Below are positions 1-9,160 of a DNA stretch of 64,000 bases, in pieces; the stretch's first letter is position 1, and each line of letters starts with the position of its first letter. The notes beneath the pieces are model-generated. The model was not told where the DNA came from. It was given only the letters and a program-made list of their open reading frames with translations, and did no database searches. Location of the stretch: contig CAJTMX010000024.1 in the NCBI GenBank assembly GCA_910577235.1, positions 1 to 64,000 on the forward strand, in the 5' to 3' direction. Position numbers and translations under genes: made by a program. Source of the stretch: an uncultured Acetatifactor sp. (lineage in GTDB: Bacteria > Bacillota > Clostridia > Lachnospirales > Lachnospiraceae).

Positions 1-60
1 CAACCGGCATTTATCAAGGCTTTATTCCCGAAATCGGTGTGGGAAGTTTGAGTAAATTTG

Positions 61-699
61 TTAAAAGCCCAGATCTTCTCCCACCAGGATCACCTGTATC
101 CGTCCGGCATGTCGGGAAAAACGGGTAGTCAGGAACTGGCAACATATCGTGTCCGGAGATTTGCAGTCCGCGCATGTCCCCGTAATCCTGCAGGGCGTCT
201 GAATGGGAAAACGCTGGGCATTGCAGGTGGCCGCCTCGCCTCGGGCGCGTGATACAGCCGCGTCCACATCCCGGCATATCTTGTTCATGCCCACGATCAT
301 CAGCACATGCCTGGGGCCATAGGCAATAGCGGAAACCCGGTTAGAGTTGCCGTCTATATTGACCAGTATCCCATCCTCCGTCACCGCGTTACTGCTGGTG
401 AGAAAAAAGTCCGTGTCGTAGACCGCCATCTCAACCTCATGCCTCTCCTCCGGGGTATGGGCGGCGTCACGGTTGTATACCCGGTAGTTTCCCTCCAGAA
501 CAGCCTGTTTCAAGCCGATCTCCTGTATGCTCATGGAACCGCCCCAGCTGACGCTGCTGCCTTGGGGGATCAGTTCCAGAGCCATTCGCAGTGCCTCCTC
601 TCTGGTGGCGGCGTAATACCCTTGCATATTGCGGCTCTCCAATCCCCTGATCACTGTCGCTGCCAGTAGCTGATTTCTTTTTGCTCTGTTCTCATCCAT
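61..699 (-). CDS. LUD-domain protein (DUF162, LutC-like)
   Basis: This 212-residue protein looks like a LUD-domain protein, the family of LutC and related proteins linked to lactate utilisation and to binding of small anions or cofactors. The central part has the family pattern SVSWGGSMSIQEIG followed by SSNAVTEDG and NIDGNSNRVSA. The C-terminus has a cysteine cluster (CRITGTCADCKSP, then ICC), usual in stand-alone clostridial members and possibly metal binding. An in-frame ATG lies 37 codons upstream, but the start at 699 has the purine-rich site GAGGGCAGG at the right distance. The gene is alone, and a palindrome lies upstream of it (815-831). The family call is firm; the actual substrate cannot be read from the sequence. 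Confidence 0.85.
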   Translation of the reverse strand: MDENRAKRNQLLAATVIRGLESRNMQGYYAATREEALRMALELIPQGSSVSWGGSMSIQEIGLKQAVLEGNYRVYNRDAAHTPEERHEVEMAVYDTDFFLTSSNAVTEDGILVNIDGNSNRVSAIAYGPRHVLMIVGMNKICRDVDAAVSRARGEAATCNAQRFPIQTPCRITGTCADCKSPDTICCQFLTTRFSRHAGRIQVILVGEDLGF

Positions 700-814
700 T
701 ATCCTGCCCTCTTTTTTCCGATCTTTATGTACTGCGGAATATCTTACGCAGATATCCCATACAGTTTCTCCATTTAAGTCAATGCGGTTACTTTCGCTAA
801 TATGACACATTTTC

Positions 815-894
815 CTGACAGTCGCTGTCAGTTTTACTACTCTGGTAATCCTCTGTATTTTTCAGTGTATTTTATGAAAGTGACTGTCAGTTTT
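815..894. promoter_or_regulatory. Candidate operator: CTGACAG/CTGTCAG palindrome plus second half-site
   Basis: Positions 815-831 are a perfect palindrome, CTGACAG-TCG-CTGTCAG. The 11-mer CTGTCAGTTTT occurs at 825-835 and again at 884-894, where it is part of TGACTGTCA. Spaced dyads like this upstream of a single gene (the LUD gene on the minus strand) usually mark a dimeric repressor site. No regulator gene is adjacent, so the role is inferred. Confidence 0.4.
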
Positions 895-948
895 CCTGCC
901 TTTTTCTCTGTCATACCCTATTTCTGACATGTATGACATATCTGTGCG

Positions 949-1917
949 TCACCCGTTTCCCGCACCGGACTGCCCCAGGATCTCCGTGATCTTCTGGATC
1001 AGCTCGTCTTCCTTCAACCGGAATTTTATCTCCACACGTCTTGAGGCCGCCATATCGATCTCGCCGGTTCCCGCCACATAGATCGGGCTGCTGTAGGAGC
1101 GGCCGTTGATGGTCAGCATAGACTGTAACTGTTGTACCTTGTCTTCGCTGAGTCCGTTCTTGGGGTCCAATATATATCTGGCCACCGAGCTTGCCCGTTC
1201 CGAAGACAGATCCATATTGTGCTGATAACTGCCGTCAGTATCCGTATGACCCTCTATGATGATCTCCGCAATATAGTTTCTGTATTGATCCTGTAGCAGC
1301 ACGTCCAGATACATGGGAATGATCTCCGTGAGAGTGGCCTTACTGGCGTCCGTCAAGTTGGCGCTGCCATATCGGAACAGCACGTCCGAAGAAAAGCTTA
1401 TGGACCCGTTCTGGGCGTCCACTTTCATATTGGAATTGTTGAATTTAGTCTGCAGCTCTCCGATAATATCCGTCCTCACCCCAACGATATCCTGCAGCTG
1501 GCTCCGGGTAGACTCCAGTTCCCCTCTGGCCTCATCGATCTCCAGATAGGCCGCCGCCAGTTCCTCCTGGGTCAAAGCCGCCGCGTCATAGGCCTGCTGC
1601 AGTTTCAGCAGGGAATCCTCCAGATCATGCTTGGATGCCTCAATCTCACTGCGGTAATTATCCAGATCGATCTTGGCCAGTTCAAGCTCCTCGGATTGCA
1701 CATCCAGCTTTTGTTTCGCCGCGTTCAGTTCTATCTGCGTCTGTTCAAGATCTGTGGTCTTCTGTTTATAGATTGCCAGCGTGATAGCAATGATCAAAAT
1801 AAAGATGAGCAGCAGAGCCGCCATCATATCCGAGTACGACTGCCAGTAGCTTGGCTCCTCAAAGGCTCCTCTTTTCCGATATTTTCTTTCCAAGTCCGGT
1901 TCACATCCTTTCTTCAT
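949..1917 (-). CDS. MotB/OmpA-like membrane protein
   Basis: This 322-residue protein has one N-terminal transmembrane helix (about residues 28-50) with the MotB-like motif SYSDMMAALLLIF. The Asp in it matches the proton-carrying Asp of MotB, ZorB and ExbD-type stators. A long coiled coil rich in E, L, A and Q follows (about 52-150). The C-terminal OmpA-like peptidoglycan-binding domain includes EGHTDTDGSYQHNMDLSSER (about 225-245). It lies 35 bp downstream of a MotA-like gene, so the two probably form a proton-driven stator that pushes on the cell wall. The spacing and sizes resemble stand-alone MotA/OmpA pairs of Lachnospiraceae. Zorya's ZorA/ZorB have the same plan, but no ZorC, ZorD or ZorE is present here. 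Confidence 0.85.
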   Translation of the reverse strand: MKKGCEPDLERKYRKRGAFEEPSYWQSYSDMMAALLLIFILIIAITLAIYKQKTTDLEQTQIELNAAKQKLDVQSEELELAKIDLDNYRSEIEASKHDLEDSLLKLQQAYDAAALTQEELAAAYLEIDEARGELESTRSQLQDIVGVRTDIIGELQTKFNNSNMKVDAQNGSISFSSDVLFRYGSANLTDASKATLTEIIPMYLDVLLQDQYRNYIAEIIIEGHTDTDGSYQHNMDLSSERASSVARYILDPKNGLSEDKVQQLQSMLTINGRSYSSPIYVAGTGEIDMAASRRVEIKFRLKEDELIQKITEILGQSGAGNG

Positions 1918-1952
1918 ATAAGTGCCGTAAGTGCCCTTCCAGTACCGTCCCC

Positions 1953-3104
1953 CTACATTCCATGAGTCTCCGCATAAGTGTACAGCTGGTTGCTGATTTC
2001 CTCGTTGATCGTATCGCAGGTGGCGTCAATGCGCTCGGCCTGCTCCTTCAGCTGACGGGCCATGGCTTCCTGCCTGCCCATGGTCTCCTCCAGCGCTTTC
2101 TGCAAAGTGTTGTTCGCCTGAACCAATTCTCTGGTGGTCTCCTCCATGGTGCGGTAATTGTCCGCATACGCCTCCTGGGCTTTGCATGCCTTTTGCAGCG
2201 CTGTGCCCAGCTTGTCAAAATCCGCTCCCAGATTCTGCTCCATACGGGCGGTGAAACGCTGTACCATCTTATCCAGACTCTCCGCCTGTTCCCTGGCCTC
2301 CCCCTTCAAAAGCTCCGTCATCTGTTTCATGGAGTTTGCCATATTTGCCTGATAGACCAGCATGGCCTTGGCATTGTCATCCGTATTGTTGACCATGGGC
2401 TCCACACACTCCCGGAACGCGGCCAGAAATTCCTGCAATTTGTCATAGGCGTCCGCCATCAGGCTGCGGTAAGCAAACTGGAATACCAGCGAAAACAGAA
2501 TACCGTATACGGAAGTGTGGAAGGCCACCTTCATACCGTCCAGGAGGGGCCCTACATTGTCCGATATTGTATAGATGTCATTGCCGTTAAAAGAGCCCAG
2601 ACCGATGGACAGACCGATAAAAGTACCCAGAATGCCAAGTCCCGTCATGGTACCTGAGATGGCAGAATTGTAATAGTTCATACCCACCTGATTCAACAGA
2701 TCATCATTGAGATAATCCTCAATCTCACAACGTCCCATCAGACCATGCCTGGTCTGAAAGCCGTTCATTTTTTTCTGATAGCGGTAAAACGCCTCATCCA
2801 GCACATCGTCCTCAAATACCTTGCTCTTGGTGCGATAGGTCTCCCAGAGCTTATGGTCGCCATCATCATAGGCCTTATAAATCTTGTCCGCCTCACCCAT
2901 AAGCTTGTCTGTCAGGCGGTTGAGCCGGTTAAAGCTCGAGAAAGAGATCAGGAACAATATCCCGATCAGCAGCAAAAATACCAGGTTTATCACCAGATTG
3001 CCGATAGACGTCATCTGCCCGGTAAAAACGCCGTTTACGATCAGCACAAATCCCACCACAAAGAGATACACCGGCAAAAGGATATAATACATTCTGTTTT
3101 TCAT
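1953..3104 (-). CDS. MotA/TolQ/ExbB-like proton channel protein
   Basis: This 383-residue protein has two N-terminal membrane helices (about 5-27 and 33-55), a charged cytoplasmic segment, and then two more helices around 150-170 and 193-213. The third helix reads GTMTGLGILGTFIGLSIGLG, the typical MotA/ExbB channel signature. From about residue 230 to the end it is a long amphipathic coiled coil. The start at 3104 has GGAGGG seven bases upstream. It is the first gene of a pair with the downstream OmpA-like protein and should be the inner-membrane ring of the stator. The long C-terminal coil is reminiscent of ZorA tails but much shorter. What the machine powers cannot be told from the sequence. 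Confidence 0.85.
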   Translation of the reverse strand: MKNRMYYILLPVYLFVVGFVLIVNGVFTGQMTSIGNLVINLVFLLLIGILFLISFSSFNRLNRLTDKLMGEADKIYKAYDDGDHKLWETYRTKSKVFEDDVLDEAFYRYQKKMNGFQTRHGLMGRCEIEDYLNDDLLNQVGMNYYNSAISGTMTGLGILGTFIGLSIGLGSFNGNDIYTISDNVGPLLDGMKVAFHTSVYGILFSLVFQFAYRSLMADAYDKLQEFLAAFRECVEPMVNNTDDNAKAMLVYQANMANSMKQMTELLKGEAREQAESLDKMVQRFTARMEQNLGADFDKLGTALQKACKAQEAYADNYRTMEETTRELVQANNTLQKALEETMGRQEAMARQLKEQAERIDATCDTINEEISNQLYTYAETHGM

Positions 3105-3250
3105 TGGTTTCCCTCCATAATAAACATTCTTATAACTTTTCTTAGTCTTCCTTATTTAAGTGAATTTTATCATATTCCTTTTTTTACCACAAGTAATGTG
3201 CGAAAATCTTAATGAAAATTTAGAAATTGTTCATACATTTTAACATAAAA

Positions 3251-3286
3251 AAGTCTGTATGTAACATTGCCGTCACATACAGACTT
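3251..3286 (-). terminator. Intrinsic terminator after the HExxH gene
   Basis: Twelve-base arms AAGTCTGTATGT and ACATACAGACTT (3251-3262, 3275-3286) are perfect complements with a 12-base loop. On the minus strand the stem is followed by a T-run, as expected for a rho-independent terminator downstream of the gene ending at 3321. Confidence 0.8.
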
Positions 3287-3320
3287 ATCGCGTCCTATTA
3301 TCCCGCCTGTATCCCTATAT

Positions 3321-3848
3321 CTATACGGCTACATCTACATTGTTGCCCTTGAATGCCTCGGCTTGTAGAGACTTGGCATTCTTTTCATAGGGATTGTCCT
3401 CATTATATTTGATCTTGGTGCTGGTGGTGCCTCCCGCTACATAGCTGCGACCGCACTCAGGACAGACGCTCATATGCAGCTGAACGCTGGCCTGCAACAC
3501 CTTGCCGCCATTAAGCGACGCCTTCTTATACGCGTTGGAGACATGCTCCTGCTCATGGGCCATCACCGCCGATCCCGCCGCCTGAGGGGAGAGATGCGTT
3601 GCCGACTTAAAACTCACCATCTCGTCGGAGCCGTCTTTATATTTTCTTGATTTACAGGTTTGACATTCCGCCCGGCCCGTTCTCTTGGCCGCCCGGCTCT
3701 CCTCGACTTTGCCCGTGCCGTTCGCCGATCCCGCAGCCCCCACCGGGAGCATGCGCTGCGCCGTGCCTGCCGCACCGCTGACAGAGCCATACATGCCATA
3801 TCCCATGTTATAGGGTGTATTAGTCACACCCGCCACACTGAGTCCCAT
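3321..3848 (-). CDS. Small putative zincin with HExxH motif
   Basis: This is a 175-residue protein. Its first half is low complexity (G, A and M rich). Its second half carries ECQTCKSRKYKDGSDEMVSF, then AHEQEHV, an HExxH zinc-protease motif, then CPECGRSYV, a second CxxC pair. I recognise this layout from small hypothetical proteins common in Lachnospiraceae, sometimes grouped with SprA-like putative metalloproteases. There is no signal peptide. The start at 3848 was chosen over one 44 codons upstream because GGAAAGGAAG precedes it. The two CxxC pairs probably bind a structural metal. Proteolysis is an inference from the motif alone. Confidence 0.65.
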   Translation of the reverse strand: MGLSVAGVTNTPYNMGYGMYGSVSGAAGTAQRMLPVGAAGSANGTGKVEESRAAKRTGRAECQTCKSRKYKDGSDEMVSFKSATHLSPQAAGSAVMAHEQEHVSNAYKKASLNGGKVLQASVQLHMSVCPECGRSYVAGGTTSTKIKYNEDNPYEKNAKSLQAEAFKGNNVDVAV

Positions 3849-4022
3849 CAGAAATCCACTTCCTTTCCGATCAAATGTTCTTATATTCAGTATAGGCAAA
3901 TATTTCCGGATTGTCAACCGGCTATCTGCATAATGCCACTTACCCCATATCTGCCACAGAAAAGCATAGTAAAATTTCACTCTAGAATCTATGTTCCCTT
4001 TTCGATTTATCTCTAAAAAGCA

Positions 4023-6458
4023 TTAATCCGTCTGCAATACAATATTCTTCATATTATACGAATCAATTTTCTTTTGAGCCTTTTCATATTTATACTTCAG
4101 ATACCACTCAAATTTCTGCTCATGAGTTGATATAAAAATCTGTGTATCCTGAAATTCAAAACGCAGAATATCTACCAAACCCACCATATTTACATCATCA
4201 ATTGTCTGAACAGGGTCATCTATTAGTAAGATAGGCAATGATTGCTGTTTTGCATATATCTGGTGCATACAAAGCAAAAAAGATAATGAAACAGCCGCAA
4301 GCTGCCCTGAACTCATGTTGTATAGAATATCCTGATTGTCCTCTTCTGAATGTGTCAATTGGAAATTCTGCATGTTATTATCCGTCAATATGAAAATACT
4401 TTTTCCACAAAATTTTTGTTGCAGCATTTTCGCAGTATACACATGCAGTAAAGGTTCAATATCCTGAATTACTCTTAGTTTATAGTCTGTCACTCCTGCA
4501 TGTACGGCATTTTTATATTCCAACAGTATATCATATATTTCCTGTAGTTTTTTATGCCTATCTTCTATTTTTAACAACTCTGCCTTCCTAGTCAAAAGCA
4601 AATTTCTATTGGAATCAAAGAAAAATCGCATAATATAGTCTCTCTTTGTATGCATCATAAAAACTGTTTTTTGATTAAATTCATCCTGACTTTTATTATA
4701 ATAATACACGTAATCTTTCCAAAAATCTCTTAAATCCAACTGCTCCCGAATCTCATCTGGAACCTCCATTAATCTATTTTTTATCGTTTGAATCAAGTTC
4801 TCATAGTCCTTGGCTGTCTTAGTCAAATCCTCCTGGTATTCTAAAGGAAGATCAATACTAATTTTTTTGAGCAATCCGTCTATTTCCTCCATTCCCGCTT
4901 TATACCTTTTTACCTCCAGGCATCTTTGATAAATTGCCTCTGATACCCTATCCTTTAAAAGAACTTGAACAGCAACAGCAACTTCGTCCAAGTATTTTTT
5001 ATATAAATCATCTTTTAGATTTTGTATGTCTCTAACTGTTCCTTGGCTTAAGGACAACAATTTATCTTTCTCCACTAAAATATGCTGCTCCAATATCTCC
5101 CACTTACCATATTGAGCGCCGCAAAATGGGCAGTCTCCATCTGGAATCGTCTCTTGCTCCATCGCATCCTTTGTCTGACGCAATAAGACCATTCTGGTAT
5201 TACTGATTTCTGTAAGTACTTGATCAATTGTTCCCTGTACTTGTTCCAAGGCTCTTATTTGCTCAATATCCCTTTGGGCAAGTTCAATCATTTCTTGTTT
5301 TAAAAGTCTTTCACTGGCCACAACATTCCAATTCAACTTATAGATATCCCTATTGTCCAAGTTCTGCTTAAGTGACTCCAACTGTTGCTGCCTGTGATAC
5401 CTGTCTTCAAGTTTCTCTCCATTTTGTAAAAACGGAAAAAAGCGGAATGCATATTCTAGCGCATTTTCCTCATATAAAAGATCTTCTGTACCTTTAAAAG
5501 GTAGCATCATTTCTTTGTATGGCGTATTCCAAATATATTTTTTGCAGACATCCTGATTTTGCGCATAATACTCCAGCCTTTCTAATGCATTAATCGCCAC
5601 ACCAAATTCCTTATCTTTAAGTACCGGAGTTTCTCTGTCCCAATTAATATCTTTATCTGGGAACAGACGTATATAGCCAACCTCTGCCTGCTCTCCCATG
5701 CCCTGACCGACTAAATTATTTTTCAATATGCTTTCCAGATTTTCTATCTCTTCTGTTAGGCCATTCTTAAGCTTTTCTAACTTTTTCATATATCCCAAGT
5801 TATTTTTTGTATTAGAATTATGTATGGAATTCAAAATTTTATTTACCGTATTCAATTCTTTTTGCTGTTTCTCGGGCAATTGAAACAAAAAATCTAAAGC
5901 AATCGACTTATTCTTTTTCGTCTCTTTAAGAAACTGTAAGTGTTCATCTTGTGAAAGAAAACAACATTTATCAAAAAATTCTCCTATGCCGTATAGATTA
6001 TACTGTTTTAAAACGCGAGTTCTTTCCTCCTCCTGATTTATCTCTTTGCCATTTAAAAAAAGCTTTAACCGAAATTGATCAAAGATCTTGTGCGGATTAT
6101 TATCCTGAGAGGCCTTTTTCCCCTGAACCTCCAATGGTTTATCATAAAAACGCTCTAACTTCAGTTCATTTCCATCCTCCTCCAATATCACATTTACGTA
6201 TGCTTCCTCGGAAGGATTAGCAATCAGTATCTTTCTTTTGGACTTCTCATTTTTGGACACACCTAATTCTTCGTTATAAGTATTAATCCTTTTTATTTCA
6301 CCCGTCAAAGCAAGTTCCAGCGCATCGAAAATTGTTGTCTTACCATATCCATTAGGACCGTTTAACAATATCAAATCTGTTTGCGAAATATTTCGCATTT
6401 TATCGAATTTATCATTAAATAGTTTAAAGTTCTTAATTTCAAGACTTTTAATTCTCAC
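4023..6458 (-). CDS. ABC-3C system ATPase (Rad50/SMC-like, zinc hook)
   Basis: This 811-residue ABC-type ATPase has the AAA_23/RecF-like N-terminus IKSLEIKNFKLFNDKF and Walker A GPNGYGKTT (about 36-44). Coiled-coil arms meet at a zinc-hook motif DGDCPFCGAQYG near the middle. The C-terminal head has the ABC signature MSSGQLAAVSLSF and Walker B LLIDDPVQTIDD. The start is a GTG at 6458, with AAGGAGG nine bases upstream, and it overlaps the upstream gene by 11 bp. With the two upstream genes it makes the three-part layout of ABC-three-component (ABC-3C) conflict systems. There this ATPase is thought to sense foreign DNA or repair intermediates and license the effector. The local AT content is higher than in flanking genes, consistent with acquisition by transfer. 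Confidence 0.88.
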   Translation of the reverse strand: MRIKSLEIKNFKLFNDKFDKMRNISQTDLILLNGPNGYGKTTIFDALELALTGEIKRINTYNEELGVSKNEKSKRKILIANPSEEAYVNVILEEDGNELKLERFYDKPLEVQGKKASQDNNPHKIFDQFRLKLFLNGKEINQEEERTRVLKQYNLYGIGEFFDKCCFLSQDEHLQFLKETKKNKSIALDFLFQLPEKQQKELNTVNKILNSIHNSNTKNNLGYMKKLEKLKNGLTEEIENLESILKNNLVGQGMGEQAEVGYIRLFPDKDINWDRETPVLKDKEFGVAINALERLEYYAQNQDVCKKYIWNTPYKEMMLPFKGTEDLLYEENALEYAFRFFPFLQNGEKLEDRYHRQQQLESLKQNLDNRDIYKLNWNVVASERLLKQEMIELAQRDIEQIRALEQVQGTIDQVLTEISNTRMVLLRQTKDAMEQETIPDGDCPFCGAQYGKWEILEQHILVEKDKLLSLSQGTVRDIQNLKDDLYKKYLDEVAVAVQVLLKDRVSEAIYQRCLEVKRYKAGMEEIDGLLKKISIDLPLEYQEDLTKTAKDYENLIQTIKNRLMEVPDEIREQLDLRDFWKDYVYYYNKSQDEFNQKTVFMMHTKRDYIMRFFFDSNRNLLLTRKAELLKIEDRHKKLQEIYDILLEYKNAVHAGVTDYKLRVIQDIEPLLHVYTAKMLQQKFCGKSIFILTDNNMQNFQLTHSEEDNQDILYNMSSGQLAAVSLSFLLCMHQIYAKQQSLPILLIDDPVQTIDDVNMVGLVDILRFEFQDTQIFISTHEQKFEWYLKYKYEKAQKKIDSYNMKNIVLQTD

Positions 6459-7200
6459 AATTATGTTCCTCCTTGGGAATACTTGATTCATTTGCCGGCT
6501 CTTTCACCAAAGCGTCAAGATACTCAAATAAAGCATCATCATCCTCCAAATTTTCTTCAAGTTTAACACATATCGCCTCTATACGTTTCCGATCGAGCTC
6601 TTTTTCTATCAATCTGGCATTAATAAAAGCCTCCATAGATTGATATTCTTTGCGGTTTCCAGGCTGATATCCATCAAAACTAAGAAATGGAATTTTGATA
6701 AATAAGTTAATCAAAAAGTCATATTCTATATTATCGCTACATGATTTTTTATAAGACTGGAAATTCTTTTCTGTAAAATATTCCTCACAAAGATACTTCA
6801 ACCCCCCTATATGCTCTTGTGAAAACTCGTCCATCTTTTTTGTGAATAAAAACACATTTTTTTTAAAATAGTTCAAATCTTCCTCTACAAGGCAAATGAT
6901 CTTACCCAAATTACTGACTTTTCCGGATGCGTTTGTTTCATAATACGCATGATCCTCTACCTCTAGACATAGAATACAGGTTATGTTTTTATCCATATCG
7001 GGATGATAACCTTCTCTTTCTTTTATGGCTCGAAAAATATCCCCGGACTCCTGGTATAGTTTCAGTAATTGCTCTTCGTCATTGGGAAAATAAAACAAAT
7101 AATATGACTGATACTTTTGCTCAACAAAAAGGAAATTGTACTCTTTATAAGAAAAATCCAAGCAGTTATCTCCTGCAATTGATTTGATAAACTCTCGCAT
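6448..7200 (-). CDS. ABC-3C middle component
   Basis: This is a 250-residue acidic protein with no membrane segment and no catalytic motif that I can see. It lies exactly between the effector gene and the ABC ATPase. It overlaps the ATPase start by 11 bp and begins 34 bp after the effector. In ABC-3C systems this slot holds the small middle component, a poorly conserved adaptor. The call therefore rests mainly on position and size rather than on residues. The start at 7200 has AGGAGAG upstream. Features visible are a leucine- and aromatic-rich N-terminal half and a C-terminal acidic tail (LEENLEDDDALFEYLDALV). Confidence 0.65.
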   Translation of the reverse strand: MREFIKSIAGDNCLDFSYKEYNFLFVEQKYQSYYLFYFPNDEEQLLKLYQESGDIFRAIKEREGYHPDMDKNITCILCLEVEDHAYYETNASGKVSNLGKIICLVEEDLNYFKKNVFLFTKKMDEFSQEHIGGLKYLCEEYFTEKNFQSYKKSCSDNIEYDFLINLFIKIPFLSFDGYQPGNRKEYQSMEAFINARLIEKELDRKRIEAICVKLEENLEDDDALFEYLDALVKEPANESSIPKEEHNCEN

Positions 7201-7234
7201 AACTTTCTCTCCTGTTCCTTAGAAATTGCCAGAC

Positions 7235-8830
7235 TTATTTCTGTCTCTCCAACACTTCCTCGGCAGTAACAAATACGGGTTTTTTTGGTGTGCAAATACT
7301 ATTCTGTAAGTTGTCGCTATTTTCCCTCGCTTTTGTGCTCAAATATTTTTCCGTTATCTCACAAAAATAGTTATCCCATATTTCTTCATCAGTTGAATGC
7401 AACCGATCTGTAATCAATTCATCCGCTTCAAAGACAGGGCTCACCATGGAAGTATTATTATTGATTCCATTTACAATGTTTTCTATTGTCACCTCAACAT
7501 TTGCATTTGATATCGCCGTCAAAAGTGCATTTTTATTTACGTCATTAATCACAACTCTTGTTTTGTCCTTTTCCTGCCAAAAGAATTCTTTCAAACATTC
7601 TTTAAAAACTTTAAAAACAGAATCCTGTAGCCCATCTTTGTTAAGCAGTTCCCCTAAACACCTACGATCCTCTATTCCCTTATCACAGTCCGGATTATAA
7701 CTAAAGCACATCCTTATAAAACTTTCTTCATCCAAACTCGTTATTCCAGATTCCAGATGGAGCAGTCTACACTCATATCCTTTTTGATCCTCACATTTCT
7801 TTTTACAAATCATGTTGCAAAATTGCATCATCGTTTCATCATATTTTCTTCTAAGCGCCATTATGTTTGCTTTTTTTTCAATATACAGTACACAGTCATC
7901 TAAAATCGATATTATATCCAGAAACGAAAAATTTTTCACATATTCCTTTTTTTCCTGCATTAAACGATGTCTCTCTGAAACAAAATTTCTCATATAACTC
8001 AACAGCTTATCTGCTATGTATTTATATTGTTCCTCAATCAAATGCTCCGTACTATGTGTGATCTCTTTGTACCGTTTTACTTGTTCAACTATTTTATCAA
8101 AAAGATATACGGCATCATACTTCTTTTTCCTGTCTGGATAAACGTAAATATTTGCGTATGCTCCCATGTCTCCGACCGCCAATTTATCTTTCAGATAAGT
8201 CCACAATTTTTCTATATTTTCTTTTAAAATGCTGATATCTTGATCATTTGTAACACAACTCTTTATATTTTTTAATAAGTCCTTATATTTTGTCCTATTA
8301 AGTCCTATAGGCTCCGCATCTATCGCAGCACTCACCTTCCGCTGAAACTCCTTCCTGTCACTTTCCTCTATCTCCTGATCTTTAAGAGTCTCCAAACTAT
8401 AATAAAAATACGAAACCTCATTTTTCCAGTCTTTCAGACACTGTTCAATTACCGTTTCTTCTTCAGTAATATTACTGCTTGTATGCAAATATGCCTCTGG
8501 TTGTCCCAGACCCAATTCCTCCAGCTTGCTTTTTTCTAAAAGTAATTGAACAAATGGCTCCTTGTAAGCTACGATATTTTGTTCACGTCTATTTTTAACC
8601 TGGTGTATTGAAACATAGTGCTTACCCTGTGCATCTTCTCTGAAAATGGCCACATCTTCCCAGTTCTCTATTTCCATCTTAAATGATGTGGCAATTTCCT
8701 GCACATCCATAGGATTCAGTGATTCCAGCAATTCACAGATTTTCCGCACCGCTAAATAGACTGCCACATACCCCTGATATATAAACCCACTCCATGTAGG
8801 TGTGGCATCATGCTCAAATTCTGACTTCAT
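7235..8830 (-). CDS. ABC-3C effector with PD-(D/E)XK-like nuclease domain
   Basis: The 531-residue protein starts with TPTWSGFIYQGYVAVYLAV, then MEIENWEDVAIF and SIHQVKNRR. The GfxYQ...E-x-ED...QVK order is that of the dsDNA-nuclease (Cap4/DUF4297-like) branch of the PD-(D/E)XK fold, so a DNA-cutting effector is likely. The remaining 400 residues are helical, with a cysteine-rich patch (CNMICKKKCEDQKGYEC) that may bind metal. The C-terminal region matches where ABC-3C effectors carry the domain that contacts the ATPase. ATG at 8830 is preferred to 8848 because AAGGGGA lies just upstream. It is the first gene of the ABC-3C operon. The effector role is inferred from family knowledge. Confidence 0.75.
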   Translation of the reverse strand: MKSEFEHDATPTWSGFIYQGYVAVYLAVRKICELLESLNPMDVQEIATSFKMEIENWEDVAIFREDAQGKHYVSIHQVKNRREQNIVAYKEPFVQLLLEKSKLEELGLGQPEAYLHTSSNITEEETVIEQCLKDWKNEVSYFYYSLETLKDQEIEESDRKEFQRKVSAAIDAEPIGLNRTKYKDLLKNIKSCVTNDQDISILKENIEKLWTYLKDKLAVGDMGAYANIYVYPDRKKKYDAVYLFDKIVEQVKRYKEITHSTEHLIEEQYKYIADKLLSYMRNFVSERHRLMQEKKEYVKNFSFLDIISILDDCVLYIEKKANIMALRRKYDETMMQFCNMICKKKCEDQKGYECRLLHLESGITSLDEESFIRMCFSYNPDCDKGIEDRRCLGELLNKDGLQDSVFKVFKECLKEFFWQEKDKTRVVINDVNKNALLTAISNANVEVTIENIVNGINNNTSMVSPVFEADELITDRLHSTDEEIWDNYFCEITEKYLSTKARENSDNLQNSICTPKKPVFVTAEEVLERQK

Positions 8831-8848
8831 CCACAATCCCCTTTCCAT

Positions 8849-9160
8849 ACCCTAACCTTTTAGATTACCCTCTGATTCTTGCACCCAAACGTCAGATTTA
8901 TTTCTTACAAATCGGCTATAACTCAATCGATTTTCGTCTGCCACCTGTTTCGTCTTTCTCTGCAATACCGCTTTACTATTCCTAGATCAAAAGCAATTCT
9001 ATGCCACAGCACTTTAACACCCTCTAGTAAAAGCGGGTAATGAGATTAATTCTTTTCTGCATAATGTTATTTAACATTATATCTGTATGCCCAAAAAAAG
9101 CAACACTCATTTTAGATATCGCTTAAAACTGAGTGTTGCTCCTTTTCTTTTATACATTCC
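8849..9160. other. Intergenic: AT palindrome and hairpin terminator
   Basis: No gene was found here. Positions 9061-9080 form a perfect AT-rich palindrome (ATAATGTTA, two-base spacer, TAACATTAT). Positions 9099-9109 and 9130-9140 are perfect 11-base arms (AGCAACACTCA / TGAGTGTTGCT) followed on the plus strand by CCTTTTCTTTT and preceded by an A-run, so the hairpin may end transcription in both directions. The palindrome lies between the effector gene start and this terminator and could be an operator for the ABC-3C operon. Confidence 0.6.

Noticed and set aside
949..3104. A Zorya defence system
   Set aside because: Only the MotA/MotB-like pair is present; no ZorC, ZorD or ZorE gene follows, and the MotA-like tail is much shorter than in ZorA.
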